From assembly GCA_027600665.1 (NCBI GenBank), contig JADGJL010000016.1, positions 37,241-101,240 on the forward strand: a DNA stretch of 64,000 nt, given 5' to 3'. Made by a program: the position numbers and the translations under genes. The notes under the pieces were generated by a model. That model was given only the letters and a program-made list of their open reading frames with translations, had not been told where the DNA came from and made no database searches. This document shows, piece by piece, positions 46,389 to 59,520 of this stretch; within the stretch, counting starts at the first letter, position 1; each line of letters opens with the position of its first letter. Source of the stretch: Irineochytrium annulatum. Its lineage: Eukaryota; Chytridiomycota; Chytridiomycetes; Chytridiales; Chytridiaceae.

Positions 46389-49300
46389 ATGCTAGACTCG
46401 TCGCGGCCTGAGCGCGACTTCGATGGCGACGAGGACGAGGACGAGGAAGAGGACGAGGAAGATGAGGAAGGCGACGAGGACGAGGAAGACGAGGAGGGTG
46501 AAGGGGGCGAGGAAGACGAGGAAGAGGAGGCGGTGGGTGACCACGTGAAGGCGAAGGACGACGGGAAGATCGATGGAGAGCACGCCGAGGTGCATGGGAA
46601 CGCCACCACACAAGTTACGGCCGAGGGCGACCCCGGCGCCAACGAATCTTTCAATCCAAAGCACGCGGAGGGGCTTGTTCAGGATAATGCGGTGGAGGAG
46701 GCGGATGATGAGCGCGTTCTGCAGGGCGAGGGCGAGGGAGATGTTAATGAACATCCGGGGGATCAGGTTGGCAACGGTGAGAGTGAAGCCGTTGGTCCTG
46801 ATGGTCAGGAGCACAAGGAAGTTGCCCCCCCGCATGGTGCAGTTGGGGAGAGCGAAGACGAAGAGGAGGACGGAGAAGACCTTCGTGAGTCCAACGTCGG
46901 TGTTGGAGCAGCCAGCGGACCTCTTGAAAGGGACTCCGATGGCCATGTCGGGGTAGGGGACGTTACGACACCAACGACTTTGGACGATTGTGCAGTGCTT
47001 GACGGTGAAGATGCCGCTCATCAGGAGGATGCGGCTGACGACGCGGCCGAGGGCCGTATCGGTTTGCTGGGCGTACATCACGAGGAAGTGGAAGACCAGG
47101 ACGTGGCAGCTAAGATGTCAGTCGAAGCGACGGGGGCCGAGGAATTCGTCGACAACAACTCAAATTCGGCGATTGGAATCGACGGCGCGGACGAGACCAG
47201 CGACGGAAATGCTACCGCTCCTCATGTGGCCACGATGCATCATTATGACGGGGAGGACTCTGGTGAGGACGTCATCGTGGAGGGAGGAGAAGGCGTGAAG
47301 GCTCAGGGTGATCATCAGGATGTGGAGCACGCGGAGGAGCATGGTAGCGCCGTCGAGGCGTCTACGTCGGCGGTGTCCGAGACTCCAGTCAGTTTTGACG
47401 ACTCGAAGGACGGTGTGAGGGAGAATATGGATGGGGATGTTCAGTTGACGAGGGAGACTATGGACCCGGAGGCGGTCAATGGCGGCCACCGGGTTGAAAA
47501 TTTCTTAGTGGTGGGACATGACAAAAATGCAAACGACGGGGTGGAAGATCCGGCGGCCCGCGGAGTGGACGATGCCGTTGTTGCAAATTCCCTTGTCGTG
47601 GAGCACCCCGAGGAAGTAGGTGACGCCAACGCGCCGCGGCATGGCCTCGACGGCGCAGACATGGGCGATCGTATGGAAGAAGATGCAGAAGCCCTCGAGG
47701 AGGATGCCGTCGCCGGTGATGCTTTGAACGTAGTCGCCGCGGACGTGCCGGCCGCCGAAGATGCCCGCCTTGTCCCGGACTCAGATTCAGCAAATACGGA
47801 GGGCGTTGGTGGACATATCGTTTCGGAGAATGTTGACGATGAAGAGGAAGGTGAGGACGACCTTGCGGAAGGGGACGGCCATGAGGGAGTGCTCACGAAC
47901 GCTGACGTGACGCTGACTATCCCCACCGTGGCCGAGACCGATGGCAGCGGTGCGTACAATGGGGAAGCTTCAAAGGGTGGCAGCATTCATGAGACAGCAG
48001 AACTTAAGAAAGTGAGTTTCCGCTGTTTCTCGTGCGCTGACAAAGTCGTTTCTACCAAGGTCGTTGACAATTTCGGGGCCTCGGAGGCTAGTGGTCTTGC
48101 GGAAGAAGTGAATCATGAAAAGAACGTTGATGAGCACCTCTCCGCTGGTGGCGCCCTGACTGGGGCAATCGGCGGCGAGGCCGACACCGATTACGATTAC
48201 GCGGAGAAGGCGGATATGGAAGATGCCGTCGGGTCTTCCTTTGGGGACAGCGCCGAGAAGGGCGAAGGCGATGACGACGGGATTGTTGTAAAGAAGGATA
48301 TCGAGGACGCGGAATGGGCTGTTTCGGCCGATGCCACAGCCGGCGTCCCTCATGTTCCCAGTTCACAACTGGACACTGTCATGGATGGCGCGGGGGCAGG
48401 CCTTGACGATAGCGAACGCGAAAGAGACGCTGATGAGGCGAGCGAAGTCGGTCACAAAAGCATTAAAGTCGGCGAACGGCCCGTGTCTACCGGCGATGAA
48501 GGAGAGGCGGAAGGGCATGCCGCTATCGCCGTCGTTGCCCAGCCGACAGAAGTTGATATCGTCGGTGGTGACTTTCCTTCGGAGCACCAAAACGTCGCCC
48601 GTTTGCACGATGCGAACAAGGAGCAAATTAGTGAGACCAACAACGGCCATGAGAGCTTTGATAATAGCGTAGATGGGGGCGTCGCGAAAGGTCTTCAGGA
48701 AGAGGGTGCGAACGTCGAGGTCGGGATCCGCGGCGGCAAGTACCTGGATGAAGGCGGGCACGAGGACGTGGCAGCCGATGCCGTCAAAGGGGACAACTTT
48801 GAACGTGTAGCTGCCGATGTCGCTCCGCCCCCGATTCTCGACGGAAACGACGCCAATGGCGATGATGACGTTGCGGTGCATGCGAAGGCCGTCCTTGTGG
48901 CTGAGGCAACCGAGCAGTTGGAAATGGACGAAGGTGTTTTGGCGGACGGGCAGGAGGTCGATCGGGTGGAAGAGCGCGCTGCTGCTGATGTTTCAACGAC
49001 GGCGATACTGACGGACAAAACTAACGTTGCTGATGCTCATGAGCTAACCCCAAAAGCAGTTCGCACACCTGATATGGACGTCGAGGTTTGTGATCTCCAT
49101 TTTCCCCTTATATTCTAGCTAACGATACTTATCTAAAGGCCGACGACGAGGCTTCTTCCGGCCCAGAGATGCACGACAAGCTAGAGGGTAACGACGGTTC
49201 CCGATCGGACGTCAGCGACTTTGCGAATTATTATCCAGAGGAGGACAATCAGAAATATGCCGGACATGACGCATTATTTAATCGAGTTGCCGCGACGGCG

Positions 49301-52300
49301 ACCGAGAACGACGCCGAAGCTATTCAAGTTCCGGAGCATATGGTACGGATTCGCATGTACGACGCGGCCCCTGTGGAAGAGCCGGTTTGGACCCGTGGAT
49401 TGCCGTCCGTAAAAGTAACCAGAACATTTTAAAAGAAAATATCGAACAAGGCCTCTGGCAAAGAGGCTTTCATGCGCGAAGCACACAAGTCCGCGTACTT
49501 CGGCCTTGCCACACCGCCACAAATTCACGCGGACGATGCCATCGATGACACCCTGACCGAGCGTGTTGCGGCTAACCGCGCGCATCTCGATATTATTGAC
49601 GCCGATATCGAGTCTGCTCGGGACGAGATAAGCGAGATTCGCGCGAGCTTGGCGAGCGGCGAGCACGAAGCCGAAGGGTCGGCTCAGGATTTGAAGGCGG
49701 ACGTGGCTACAATTAAGGAGGATCTCGCGGAAATGCAGATCGAGCGCGTGAACGTCGTGAAGGAGCTAGAAGGGATGGTGGGCGAGATGGAACCGGCTCA
49801 ACACCCCTCTGTCCTCGTGGTAGGTGATGGCGAACGGAGCAGGGAGGTCGACGGCGAGTCGAATGAGCGGGTCGATCTCAGCGACCAGGTCGATGGTGGC
49901 TCTGGCGTGGAACCCGGCGATGTGGCTCCGTCGGAGGAGCCCGCAGTGCGGGCATTGTTGGGACATTTCAGTACTGCCCACGAGGTTATTAACGAGCGTT
50001 CGCGGGGCTTTGGCGTGGCTAACGCCGATAAGGAGCGAAATGCTGAACTGAAGGCGGCCGATCCAGAAGCGTTTGCAAGCCTACAGGCGGTTCAAGCGTC
50101 TCAAAGCGAAGGAGCGGCTCTCGTCAGCACGCTTAAAGGAGACGTGGAATCAAGGAATGATCGCATCCGGGCACTTGAAGAAGCTGCGGCAGCGGCGGCA
50201 GCGGCCGACGCGAATTTGCGGACCGAGCACGCCAACGAAATTGCTGCGCTTCGTTTGCAGCTGGAGGAGGCGCAAAAGAATCATTATGAAGTCGCTGACG
50301 CGTACAAGCAGCTGCATCTGGCACACGACGAGAAATTAGCGACAATTAGCAACCTCGAAACCGAGGTAGAAAGGCATCGTGGCGTCATCGAGGAGCACCG
50401 GGGTCGCATTGCCGAGCTAGAGGTGGCGCACAGTGAAGCGGCGGGTAGTTTCCGGGAGATTCAAGCCGCTCACGACGAGAAAGCAACCCATATCGAGAGC
50501 TTAAAAGCCGATGTTGACGTGAAGGATGGCCGCATCCGAGAACTCGAACAACAGGTGGCGACGGCGGCGCAATCTCGGATTCGTGAAGACAGTGAAATCG
50601 CTGCCCTCCGCTTGAAGTTGGAGGAGTCGCAAACTGAAGAGCAGCGTGTCGTTGACGTGTGTAAGCAGCTGCAATCCGCGCACGATGAGAAAGCAGCGCA
50701 GGTTGGTGATCTCCAAGCCGAAGTAGAAAGCTATCGAGCTGCAGTCGAGGAGCATCGCGGTCGCATTGCTGACATCGAGGGGGCCCACCACGAAGTTTCG
50801 GCGAAGCTGCGGGATATTCAAGCGTCCGACGATGAGAAGGCGGCTCGAATTGAGAATTTGATGGCGGACGTTGATTTGAACTATGTGCGCGTTAGGGCCC
50901 TCGAAGAAGCTGTAGTTGTCGCGGAAGCGGCGTCGAGGGGCCATGAAGACGAAGCTGCGGAACTTCGCGTTCAAATGTCAGAGACTTTTAAAGCTTACGA
51001 GAAGTTGCAGACAGCGCATACGGAACAGGCTGCGAGGATGTCCGATCTTGAGGCCGAGCTGAACAGTCATAAAGTCGAAATTCAGGGCCATAGGGGTCGC
51101 ATCGCCGAGTTGGAGGCTGCATATGAAGAAGCATCTGGCGCTTTTAAAGAGTTCCAGGCCACTCTTGATGAAAAGACTGCTCACATAGAGATACTGACGG
51201 CAGAGCTTAACACCAAGCATCAGCGAATCAAGAGCCTTGAATCAACCGTTGCCACCGAAATGGCGCGGAGGGCCGACCAAGACGGTGAAATCGCCGAGTT
51301 ACGGTCGCAAGTCGAGGTCGCGCGAGCTAACTACCAACGAGCAAATGATGCCATGGAGCGCGTACAACAGATGCACGATGAGAAGGCGGCAAGGGTTGGA
51401 GAGCTTGAAAACAATGTTGAGGCCCATGTTACGCAACTTTCTCATCTTCAGAGCGAAATGGACAACCATCGCGACCGCCTCGGTCAAGTAACGGGGGACC
51501 ATAGTGATTTAACAGCTGCTCTTCGTGAATTACAGCTATCTCACGACGCGAAAGTTTCTCAAATTGGATTGCTAGAGGAGGACCTTGCTCAGCATCGGGT
51601 CAAAGTCCTAAAGCTTGCGAGTGAGCGCTCGGAGGTATATATTGTGCACCTTACAAGGCCTTTGTTTATATATCTTTTAGGCTCAGGATGTGGCTGCAAA
51701 GTTAATGGAGTCGCAACGTGTTGTCGAGACACTTCGAGACGAAGTTGCCGCGCTTTCAGAGAAACACAACGCTTCTTTAGACGAGTTAAATGAACTCCAT
51801 GCTGCCCACGCGGAGAAGGAGGCTCGCATTGAAAAGTTGACGGCCGAACGCGGCGTAAATCAAGAATACATTGCGGAGCTGCAGGCAACGCAGTCGTCCG
51901 CGGTGATGTTGGAGGACGAGGTGGTTAAGTTACGCGAAGATCTTGAGCGTTCAAAAGCACAACGCGAGACTCTCGCAAAGGAGATGGAGTTCCTGCTTGC
52001 GGCACATACTGAGAAAGACTCGCAGATTGGGGCTTTAGCGGTGGAGGTTGCGGATCATCGAAAGCGGGCATTGGAAGCTTCTGATGAGGTGCTTCCGCTG
52101 AAGGCAAAGATTCAAGAGCTACAGGAGTCTATCGAGACCTTCAAGAACCGCGCTGCTGAACTCACGCGTGCTCACGATGAGAAGGGAATGGAGAATGAGA
52201 CGTTGCGGCAGGAAACCGAATCGCATTTGGCTACCATTGCGGACCTCACGGCGGCCGCCGATAGCCGCCAACTAGTAAATGACCAGATGGCGGACAAAAT

Positions 52301-54752
52301 CAAAACTTTTTTGGAACAGCTTGGCCTGAAAACTGAAGAGGTAGTACTTCGCTGGACTTTCTTCGGTATTTCTTATTGTTTATCCTCAAGGCTTCGAAAG
52401 TCGGATTTTTGGATGCACAATTAGAAAGCGCCCGAGCTCGCTTCGAGAATGCGCTCCGCGAGCGGGAAGCATTGACAGAGTCATTACTGGAGAGTCAGGT
52501 TAAGATCGGCTCCCTGGAGGAAGAGATTAACGCACAGCGTGAACATATCCTTCTCCTAGAGGCGCGGGCGAACACAGCGATGCTGACGTCAATGTCCATG
52601 ACGCAGGAAGACAGAGACGTCGAGGGTCCTAAAGACTATATCCTTCCTCGCGAACTCGTTGATTTATCCGGAACGGTGGAAAAGGTAAGGGCTTATTACA
52701 TATAATTATGCTTAATGCAGCTTTCTTTCCCAAGTTGGCGGAGGCGGAGGTGGATAAACTGAAAATCGAGCTCGACGTTGCCCATAAGGAGTTGGAGGAG
52801 GTCAATGCTTCCTTGAATAAGCTACAAGTGACGTACGCCGCGAAATCACACGAGGCGGAAGTTCTGCAGGCGGAGGTGGAGAACCATCGACAGCGGATTC
52901 GGAAGCTGCCGATCCCGAACGTTGACGAGGAGGAGAAGCTGAAGGCGCATGTTTTGGAGTTAGAAGGGCAGCTGAGCGAGCAGATAGAGGAGTCAAAGGC
53001 TTTGCGCGAGACTGTGGCGTTTTTGGAGGAAGAAGGATTGTCGTACCAACAGATGCTTGACGAGTCAGCGGCCGAAGTTCAGGCGCTGCAGCAACGCCTG
53101 AGTAAGAACGAGCTTGAATTTAAGCAGGAGATGGAGGAACTGAAGATTGGCAACTTTAATGCATCGAAGAAAATTGTGAGACATGTAATTTGGTGCATTT
53201 ATTAACAAAATTTGAAGGATGAATCGGAGCCTTCGATTCAAAATCTTACACTCCGACTTGCCGAGTCAGAGACTGCCCGCCGTGAAGCCTCCGCCGTGGC
53301 CGACCGCCTCCGTATAGAACTGAGCGCGCTGCGGCGGCTGGACGCGGCACCTACCCTCAAGGACACCTTGAAGGACAGGAGTGTGCCGTCAGAGTTGGAG
53401 CGCATCGGAAGCCTCCAACGCGTTACGGGATCCGAGTTGCGCAGGTCATATTCTTCGTTTTCCTCTATCCAGAAGGAAGCGAGCGTGAGGTCGGAGAAGG
53501 GGAAAGAGCCGGTGCGTTATCCTCCGTTTGCCCGCAGGCCTATACTTATCACTTTTAGGTTCGATTCGAGGAGAGAACCGACCGCGAGGACACGACGTTC
53601 GCTACAGCCGCCGAGGAGGGTACGGATGCCTCGATGAGCGTGGTGGAGGACCCCGAGGGGTTGAATTCGACACCTACCGGGATGGACGTGAAAACCGTTA
53701 CAGACGTGTTTACCAGCAGTCCGAAGGACGTAACTCCCCCGGTGTCCGTACAGGGTGCCGTGAGTAAGGCTGATGGTAAGGCATTTGTGGATGCCGCCAT
53801 TCAGTATGAACTGGATCAAGTAGAGAAGGATCTGTTAATTGCAACGGCGGCCACTTCGGGGTCGTCGGAGCTTTCGGCCGATCAGAAACGAATTATGGAC
53901 CTTGAGCACCAAGTCGTCAAGCTGGAGGTGGACATTGCGTACATGCGGGCGTGCGCGTCGTTCGCTAAAATCGCCGGTCCGGCGCGCGCGTCTGGCGTTG
54001 GATCAGGGGTCGTGACGAGCGTGGCAGACCAGGCCAACCTGCGAAACTCTGCGAACGTGGAGTTTGACCTGAAACCTTCGTCAAGCTCGTCAGCCTCCGG
54101 CTCCACTTCTAAGCCAGCCATCCGTCGTGCCAAAACGAGCTCCCCACTCGTCTCACGCTCGTCGACAATGGACGCACGCGTTGCCCCCGGTGGCGTGCAC
54201 GAGGCGCCCATGGCGTATCGCTCCTTCAGTATGAGCGACGCGAGCGGCGTTCCCCGAGCGAGCTCCCCCGGCGGCGCGTCGATCGCCTCCGCGCCTCCCG
54301 CGATCCCGGACCGTGTCTCCTTCGAGGTCGACGATATGGACCCGCAACTGTTCCTGCCATCCGTGTTCTTCAACGACTTGGTCCCGCACGGCTCCGTCAT
54401 GCCGGCCGACGGGCCGGTCGATCACCCGCCTCACGCTCTCGTGGCCATGCAGCGTGTGTCGAGCATGAGCTCGCGGGAGTATACTGAGGAGCTGAGGAGG
54501 GAAGTCGTGGTGCTGGATAACAAGGTCGTGGAGTGCAAACGGAAGATCGCGGAGTTGCGGGCGAGGGTGACAGAGTTGGAGGGGAAGGTTGCAGAGCTGA
54601 GGGCGTCGGATGAGCAGGCGAGGACCTTAGCGGCCGAGGCGCAGAACAAGCTGACGGAGTCGGAGCTGAAGAGGGTGGATGTTGAGGCGAAGTTGAATGA
54701 CCTGGTGGATTTGAGGAGGCGGAAAAAGATGACTTGGTTCTTGCAGAAGTAG
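46389..54752 (+). CDS. giant acidic and coiled-coil protein, 2,677 residues, unknown
   Basis: Model: join(46389..49085,49139..49408,49451..51634,51681..52340,52391..52684,52735..53175,53218..53511,53559..54752); introns are 42-53 bases and all frames agree. Residues 1-990 are strikingly acidic: a run of Asp/Glu right after the start, then low-complexity sequence rich in Asp, Glu, Gly, Val, Ala and His without hydrophobic clusters. Residues about 1000-2150 are an almost continuous coiled coil. It holds diverged repeats marked by EEHRGRIAELE and about eleven copies of an AHDEKAxxI-type motif. A Ser/Ala-rich stretch follows, then a last coiled coil (about 2590-2670). The layout resembles golgins or centrosomal and cytoskeletal scaffolds, but no targeting domain was recognised. 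The join of acidic part and coiled coil relies on the 42-base intron 49409-49450. Confidence 0.75.
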
Positions 54753-54918
54753 TAATCCTTCCGGTCTATTGCCTGCACTGTAATGATGATATGTAGGAGC
54801 GGTTCTTTGCGTTTCTTTTGTTTCATCGTGATCTTTTTTCCTTTGGCTACAGATGAGCCAGTAGCGTGATAATATTAATTATAATAATAATAATAAAGGC
54901 GAACGAATTTTTGCAAAA

Positions 54919-56800
54919 TCAGGAAGAGTCTTTATTTCTCTCGAGTGTTTTTACTATTTGATCCCTCGTCCCTTCATCAACATAAACGAAACAATAGGCG
55001 TTTGAATCCTGCCCTGTCGTATCAGAAAATACCTCGTCCTCCGGCACCTCGCTAACCGTCGAATCGTTGTATTTTAACCACTTTTTCTTCGCGTGATCTC
55101 GAATGTATATCCAGTAGTGCCCATGCTGCGCGACCCCCTGATGCCTAATCGGAACAATAAAGCAATAAAGCAAATAAGAGACAAGAGCATCGCAAGAAAA
55201 AAGAAGACTGCATACCCAAACACCGCGTGAAGCTCATACGACTTGGTATCCATATCCTTATACACATTGTTCAGCTCTACCTCCGCAGCCCTTATCTCCC
55301 CCCGCACCGCCTCCGCGCCGCCCTCCGCCTCCCGCTGCAGCGCCTCCAAGTACCCAATCGTCTCCAAATACGCCCCGTCGTCACCCCCAGTGTCCGGCAA
55401 AGACAGGAGAGCGGCCAATGTGGGCTCGACCGCCGGGCTGGAGAGGAGCTCCTCCCTTTGCTTAAGCTCCGCGATCCGACTCGCTAGAGCCGCGAACGTC
55501 GTGCGCCGCTCGTCGGCCGCCGCGGCGTTCTCGGACATGAAGCGGTCCATCTGGATCGTACGGTGGAAGCGGACAAAGTCGTTGTTCTTAAAGGGCTCAT
55601 TGATGTTGAGATCGTATTGGACTCTCTGCAAATCAAAGCCGCGTTAGCGAGACTTTTATCATTCATGATCGATACTGACCCGCAGCGGCATGATGAGCAC
55701 GGGCGGAATCGTCGCGATTGACAACCGCATATCCACTATCTTCCCCTCAGACTCGACCTGGGACGTCTGAAAATACCGATCCAAACTCGTGTACAAATCC
55801 GGCGCGACCCCCAAAATCAGATTCGAAAACTCCTCGACCTTCTCTCTTGTCGGCAGATCCTTTGCGTGTAGCGTCTGCTTGGTAGTCCCGAAAAAGACTC
55901 GCTTAATAACGTTCCTCGCCTCGGCGTTGTTCAGCTTCAGGTACGCGGACTCGAGCAGCCCAAGGATGACGTCCATGCACTCGTTCACGTCCTGCTGGAG
56001 GCCGAAAATGCGCTCCTCGGCCGAGGAGTTGAGCGCAATCTCGGCAAGCTCGCGGTGTGGGGAGATGGCGGCGGATTGGGACGCCTCGAGGTCAGAGAAA
56101 AGCTGGGCGAGGAGGGACGCGAAGTGCTCTGTTGTCAATATTAGGTCTCAAAGGCGACATATGTGATGCCTCTAACCAGCCTTCAGCTTATCCTTCTCGC
56201 CCTCCGGTACCGCCGACAACTGTCGATCAAACTCTTCCTTGCAGTCCACCACACTCTTCCGCAACGGCACTATGGTGTGATAGAGCTGCAGGAGCGAGTT
56301 CAGATAACATGTGTTCCCGATGTTGTTCAATCCACAAGGTCTGAGATACCAAAAAGCGAATGTCAGCAGGTGATGCAAGAACCTCAGTATGAACCATACA
56401 TGCTCAAGTCCGCCGCCGTGATCATCATCGCGTCCACATCCACCGGGTCCGACGACAAAATCTGGCCCGTCTCGAGGTAGATCGCGATCATGGTGCTGCT
56501 CCGGGATGCGCCAATGATCCCCAGCGCCTCGCGGAGGTCTGCCACGTTCTCCCCGGCCGTCGCCATGGAGATCAGCATCTCGTCGGGGACGGCCTCATCC
56601 TCCTTGATCCCGAACTTGTCGTAGGCGCGAAGAACGGCGTCTCTGGGCGGCACCCCTGCGGCTAGGGAAGGATCGGCGACGACGAGGTCTTCCCAGCTCG
56701 TATTGCCTTCTTCGAGTCCAATTCGCATGGTTGCCGCAACGATGTCCCGCAGTGCGAGAAGAACGCGGAGGTGGAGGTCTTCGGTGGAGCGTCTTTTCAC
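54919..56800 (-). CDS. UBP2: ubiquitin-specific protease, Ubp2 type, N-terminus incomplete
   Basis: Model for the visible part: complement(join(54919..55144,55216..55625,55680..56128,56177..56340,56400..56800)). The catalytic Cys box is PCGLNNIGNTCYLNSLLQ, and a QQDVNECMDVIL segment follows. The His box is HQGVAQHGHYWIYIRD with KYNDSTVSEV after it, so both ends of the USP fold are intact. Before the Cys box, RDAVLRAYDKFGI with REALGII fits the short repeated domain typical of Ubp2-type enzymes. Between the boxes a coiled-coil insert (about 55240-55500) interrupts the fold, as in Ubp2/USP25/28. Ubp2 removes mainly Lys63-linked ubiquitin and opposes Rsp5. Yeast Ubp2 is over 1,200 residues; here about 550 are seen, and the first exon simply runs to the point where I lose the frame. 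Confidence 0.85.
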
Positions 56801-57775
56801 TCACATTCTGCAAGTCTTCTAAGACCTGCCGTGAGAACGCAAGTCAACAGCAGTGAGCGGAAGGAACGTCCGAAATTTCCTTAGGGAGGGTGCGTCGCAA
56901 TTGGAGGAGGGCGTAACGGCCAACACGACGCGTCGTTTGTTGCAAGCTGCGGAGCCTCTCGCATGGTCATCGAGACGGTGGCAATGTCAGGCCTCGGGCC
57001 AAACAGACCCAACATCATCATCAATCCTTCCGCGTTCCCGCCCTCTTCGCCGTCAAGCTTCGTCAGCGAAGCTTATGCTGGCCTTTAGCGACGAGATCAT
57101 CGATTGAACGTCATTGGATGGGTCCGCGTGGCGCCCGCCTTCCCGCGTATCGTCGGGAGAACGGGGAGAGCATCGAGATCCTCCTTCGAGGGGTGGAGTT
57201 GACAGAGGGCGGAAATGTCATGGACGCCATCCGTAGCTAAGCTGAAAGAAACGTGATAAACATATGGTTTACACATGTACGGATGTTATACCCGACGTGC
57301 GGCGTCGTCGCTGACGGTGGCACAGCCGCGAAGCCTGGACGTGGCGTGATAGACAATTACGTCGTCTAGTTTTCCGAGGAACTGCAGCAACCATTTGACT
57401 CACCTCCAAAACTCCTGCGCTTCAAGTAAACACACACGCCATCGTTGATCATCCGCTCCTCGCGGAGGCGTAGTCGAGCGCTAAGCACCTGGCATCCGCA
57501 GCCTTTGCGTCCCGAGGACAGGCCAGCTCCGCCAAGCTGCCCACCGACAAGCGCGCCTCGTCCGTCGCCTTCGCGCAGTCCGGCCCAACGATCCGCTGTG
57601 GAAGGTACGGGACGCCGGTGACTGGCGTAAAGACGAAGATAAGGACATATGCGTTGAATTAAAAATTGAGTCGCCGGCACGACACGGCTGCGCGCTGATA
57701 GGACGCAGGGGCGAAGGCGGAGTACCCGGATGGTAACAGGTAACAGATGCTACATATCATCGAATGTCCCGAGGC
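56801..57775 (-). other. possible N-terminal exons of the Ubp2-like gene
   Basis: Several open minus-strand stretches with plausible splice signals lie here: 57470-57660 (VFTPVTGVPYLPQRIVGPDC), 57295-57360 (DDVIVYHATSRLRGC, after an acceptor at 57366/57365) and 57120-57250 (ATDGVHDISALCQLHPSKED, after the acceptor tttctttcag). They could not be joined to each other or to the Ubp2 exons in one consistent frame. They may be missing N-terminal exons or a separate gene. Confidence 0.3.
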
Positions 57776-57972
57776 GCGGCAATAACGCAGCGAAAAGAGC
57801 GAAAAAAAAAAGTTAGTAAACTTATAATAGTCAAAAGTTAAGGCAGCAACTCTCGCGCGACCGCAACATATTGTCTGATGAACACCCTGCGCTCGCTCGA
57901 ACGGGCCAGTTATACACCCGTTCGGCGAGCACGCGTGCTCGACAGAGTTGCGGAGTGCTCGACGAGGTGTAC
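57776..57972. repeat. diverged tandem duplication, unit 1
   Basis: Similar to 58030-58221, offset about 250 bases. The best-kept core, 34 identical bases, starts at 57900. The core includes a hairpin: cgaacggg (57898-57905) and cccgttcg (57917-57924) around an 11-base loop. Confidence 0.8.
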
Positions 57973-58029
57973 TGCCGTGCAAATAATGAAAGAAACGACG
58001 ACGAACTTACTTGTCAATGGCCAGAGTGT

Positions 58030-58221
58030 GCGGCCATAACGCAGCTAAAGATCGAAAAAGAAGTTAGGATGAATAATGATAGTAGCGGTAACCCTCTCTC
58101 GCGCGACCGCAACAGAATGTCTATTGAGAACACCTTGCACTCGCTGAACGGGCCAGTTATACACCCGTTCGGCGAGCACGAGTCCTCGACTGGTGTTGCG
58201 GAGTGCTAGGAGGTGTGCTGC
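58030..58221. repeat. diverged tandem duplication, unit 2
   Basis: Second copy of the unit at 57776-57972, with the identical 34-base core starting at 58147. The hairpin is kept with a 7-base stem. Confidence 0.8.
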
Positions 58222-58959
58222 GTAACAGCGGCCCTAACACCAACCTCTGCTCCAGCGGCCGCTCCTCTCGTCTGCGCCTCCCCCACCGTACGTCAGCAAG
58301 TCCCTGCCTGAAAAGAAGCCTTGGCACTTTCGCCCCACCACCGGCCAGCGTGCATTTCGTCAACACCAATGCGGCAAGCTCTTCGTGCGAAGTGGGGCGC
58401 GGCGGAGTAGGTGGTCGTGACGTCCGCGGTCGCGACGGAAGAAAATGGCGACAGGGCGGAGAGAGAGGGAGGTGGAGACGGACGTGGCAATGGAGGTGAG
58501 GTTGGTGATCCCGGTTATGGAGGTAAAGTGATGGGCGTCTGCCAATTGCCAAGTTCACTTGACTGCTGGTGCCGAGCGAGAAGGGCGAGAAGTGGGCAAT
58601 TGAGCGACGCCCAAAATGGTGTTCAGGATGGATGGAGTGGCAGGTCGGAACAACACGTGGTCGAGGTCGATGCCGAAGTGCAGAGTGTCGAACGTCCTCA
58701 GTGCGGCGTCAGCGGAACCAGGCCGCGGCCGTCCAAAGGCCCAGGAGTAGATGGGAGCTGCCGACCGTAACGTGATTCAACAGCGGTGATCCATGACCCT
58801 CCATAGCAGCGGCCGAACGAGGCTAACGATCGATTTGGAATGATGACGGGATGATGGCGGGGACGGAGACATGCAGGATACTGGAAGCTCCATCGTCAGC
58901 TTCGACTCGACTTCAACAGCCGCCCAGCCGACCATAAGGGTTGATTCGTTGGGCATGGT

Positions 58960-59520
58960 GTGCGGCACTCGCCGTCCCAGCCGGCCGAGCCACCAGGTGC
59001 GGCTCCAGCTGCCGCTCCAACTCCAGCATCCCTCAGGGTCGAGGCGTTGGGGATGGTGTTGCTGATGGGCCGCCGCGTCGCAGGGATGATGATGGGGCGA
59101 GATAGAGGTGAATCAAGACTTCCGTCAAATTTGGTGCTTGAGCATAACCACCCAAGCTCAGTATGCAAGATTGGAGGATAAAAAGACATAAATATTAGGC
59201 ATTACAACAATAGTCAAATTTAAGAAATAATTTGCTGACTTCTAAAATGATACACATGGGTGCCGGGAATCACGAAAAGGCCCACCGGATGTGAAGCGGA
59301 GAAAGTATCCTGTCAGTAAGTGGTGCAAAAAAGTAAGAAGGACAACAAGAAACCGACCTCACCCTTTTGAAGTGTTGCCTCCCGCGATGCGTAAAACCGG
59401 GTATGCGCCAACAATCGTCGTCCCGTTGTTATGTCGATCAGGTATTCCTTGTCGACCCTGTCAGGGTAAAATACATTAGCTGCGCGTAAATCCTTCGAAT
59501 CTTCAAGATCAACGACCGCC
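58960..59520. repeat. dispersed repeat, copy A
   Basis: Similar in order and orientation to copy B (about 59930-60650). Shared landmarks: gcggctcca (58999 and 59971), agtatgcaagat with ggataaaaa (about 59160 and 60285), gtaaaaccgggta-like (about 59390 and 60525), and ttgtcgaccc (about 59449 and 60595). No long open frame, terminal repeats or target-site duplication was recognised. Boundaries are approximate. Confidence 0.7.

Noticed and set aside
58203..58770. Plus-strand open frames between the tandem and dispersed repeats
   Set aside because: Frames are open on both strands because of base composition, and none has consistent codon use, introns or a domain.
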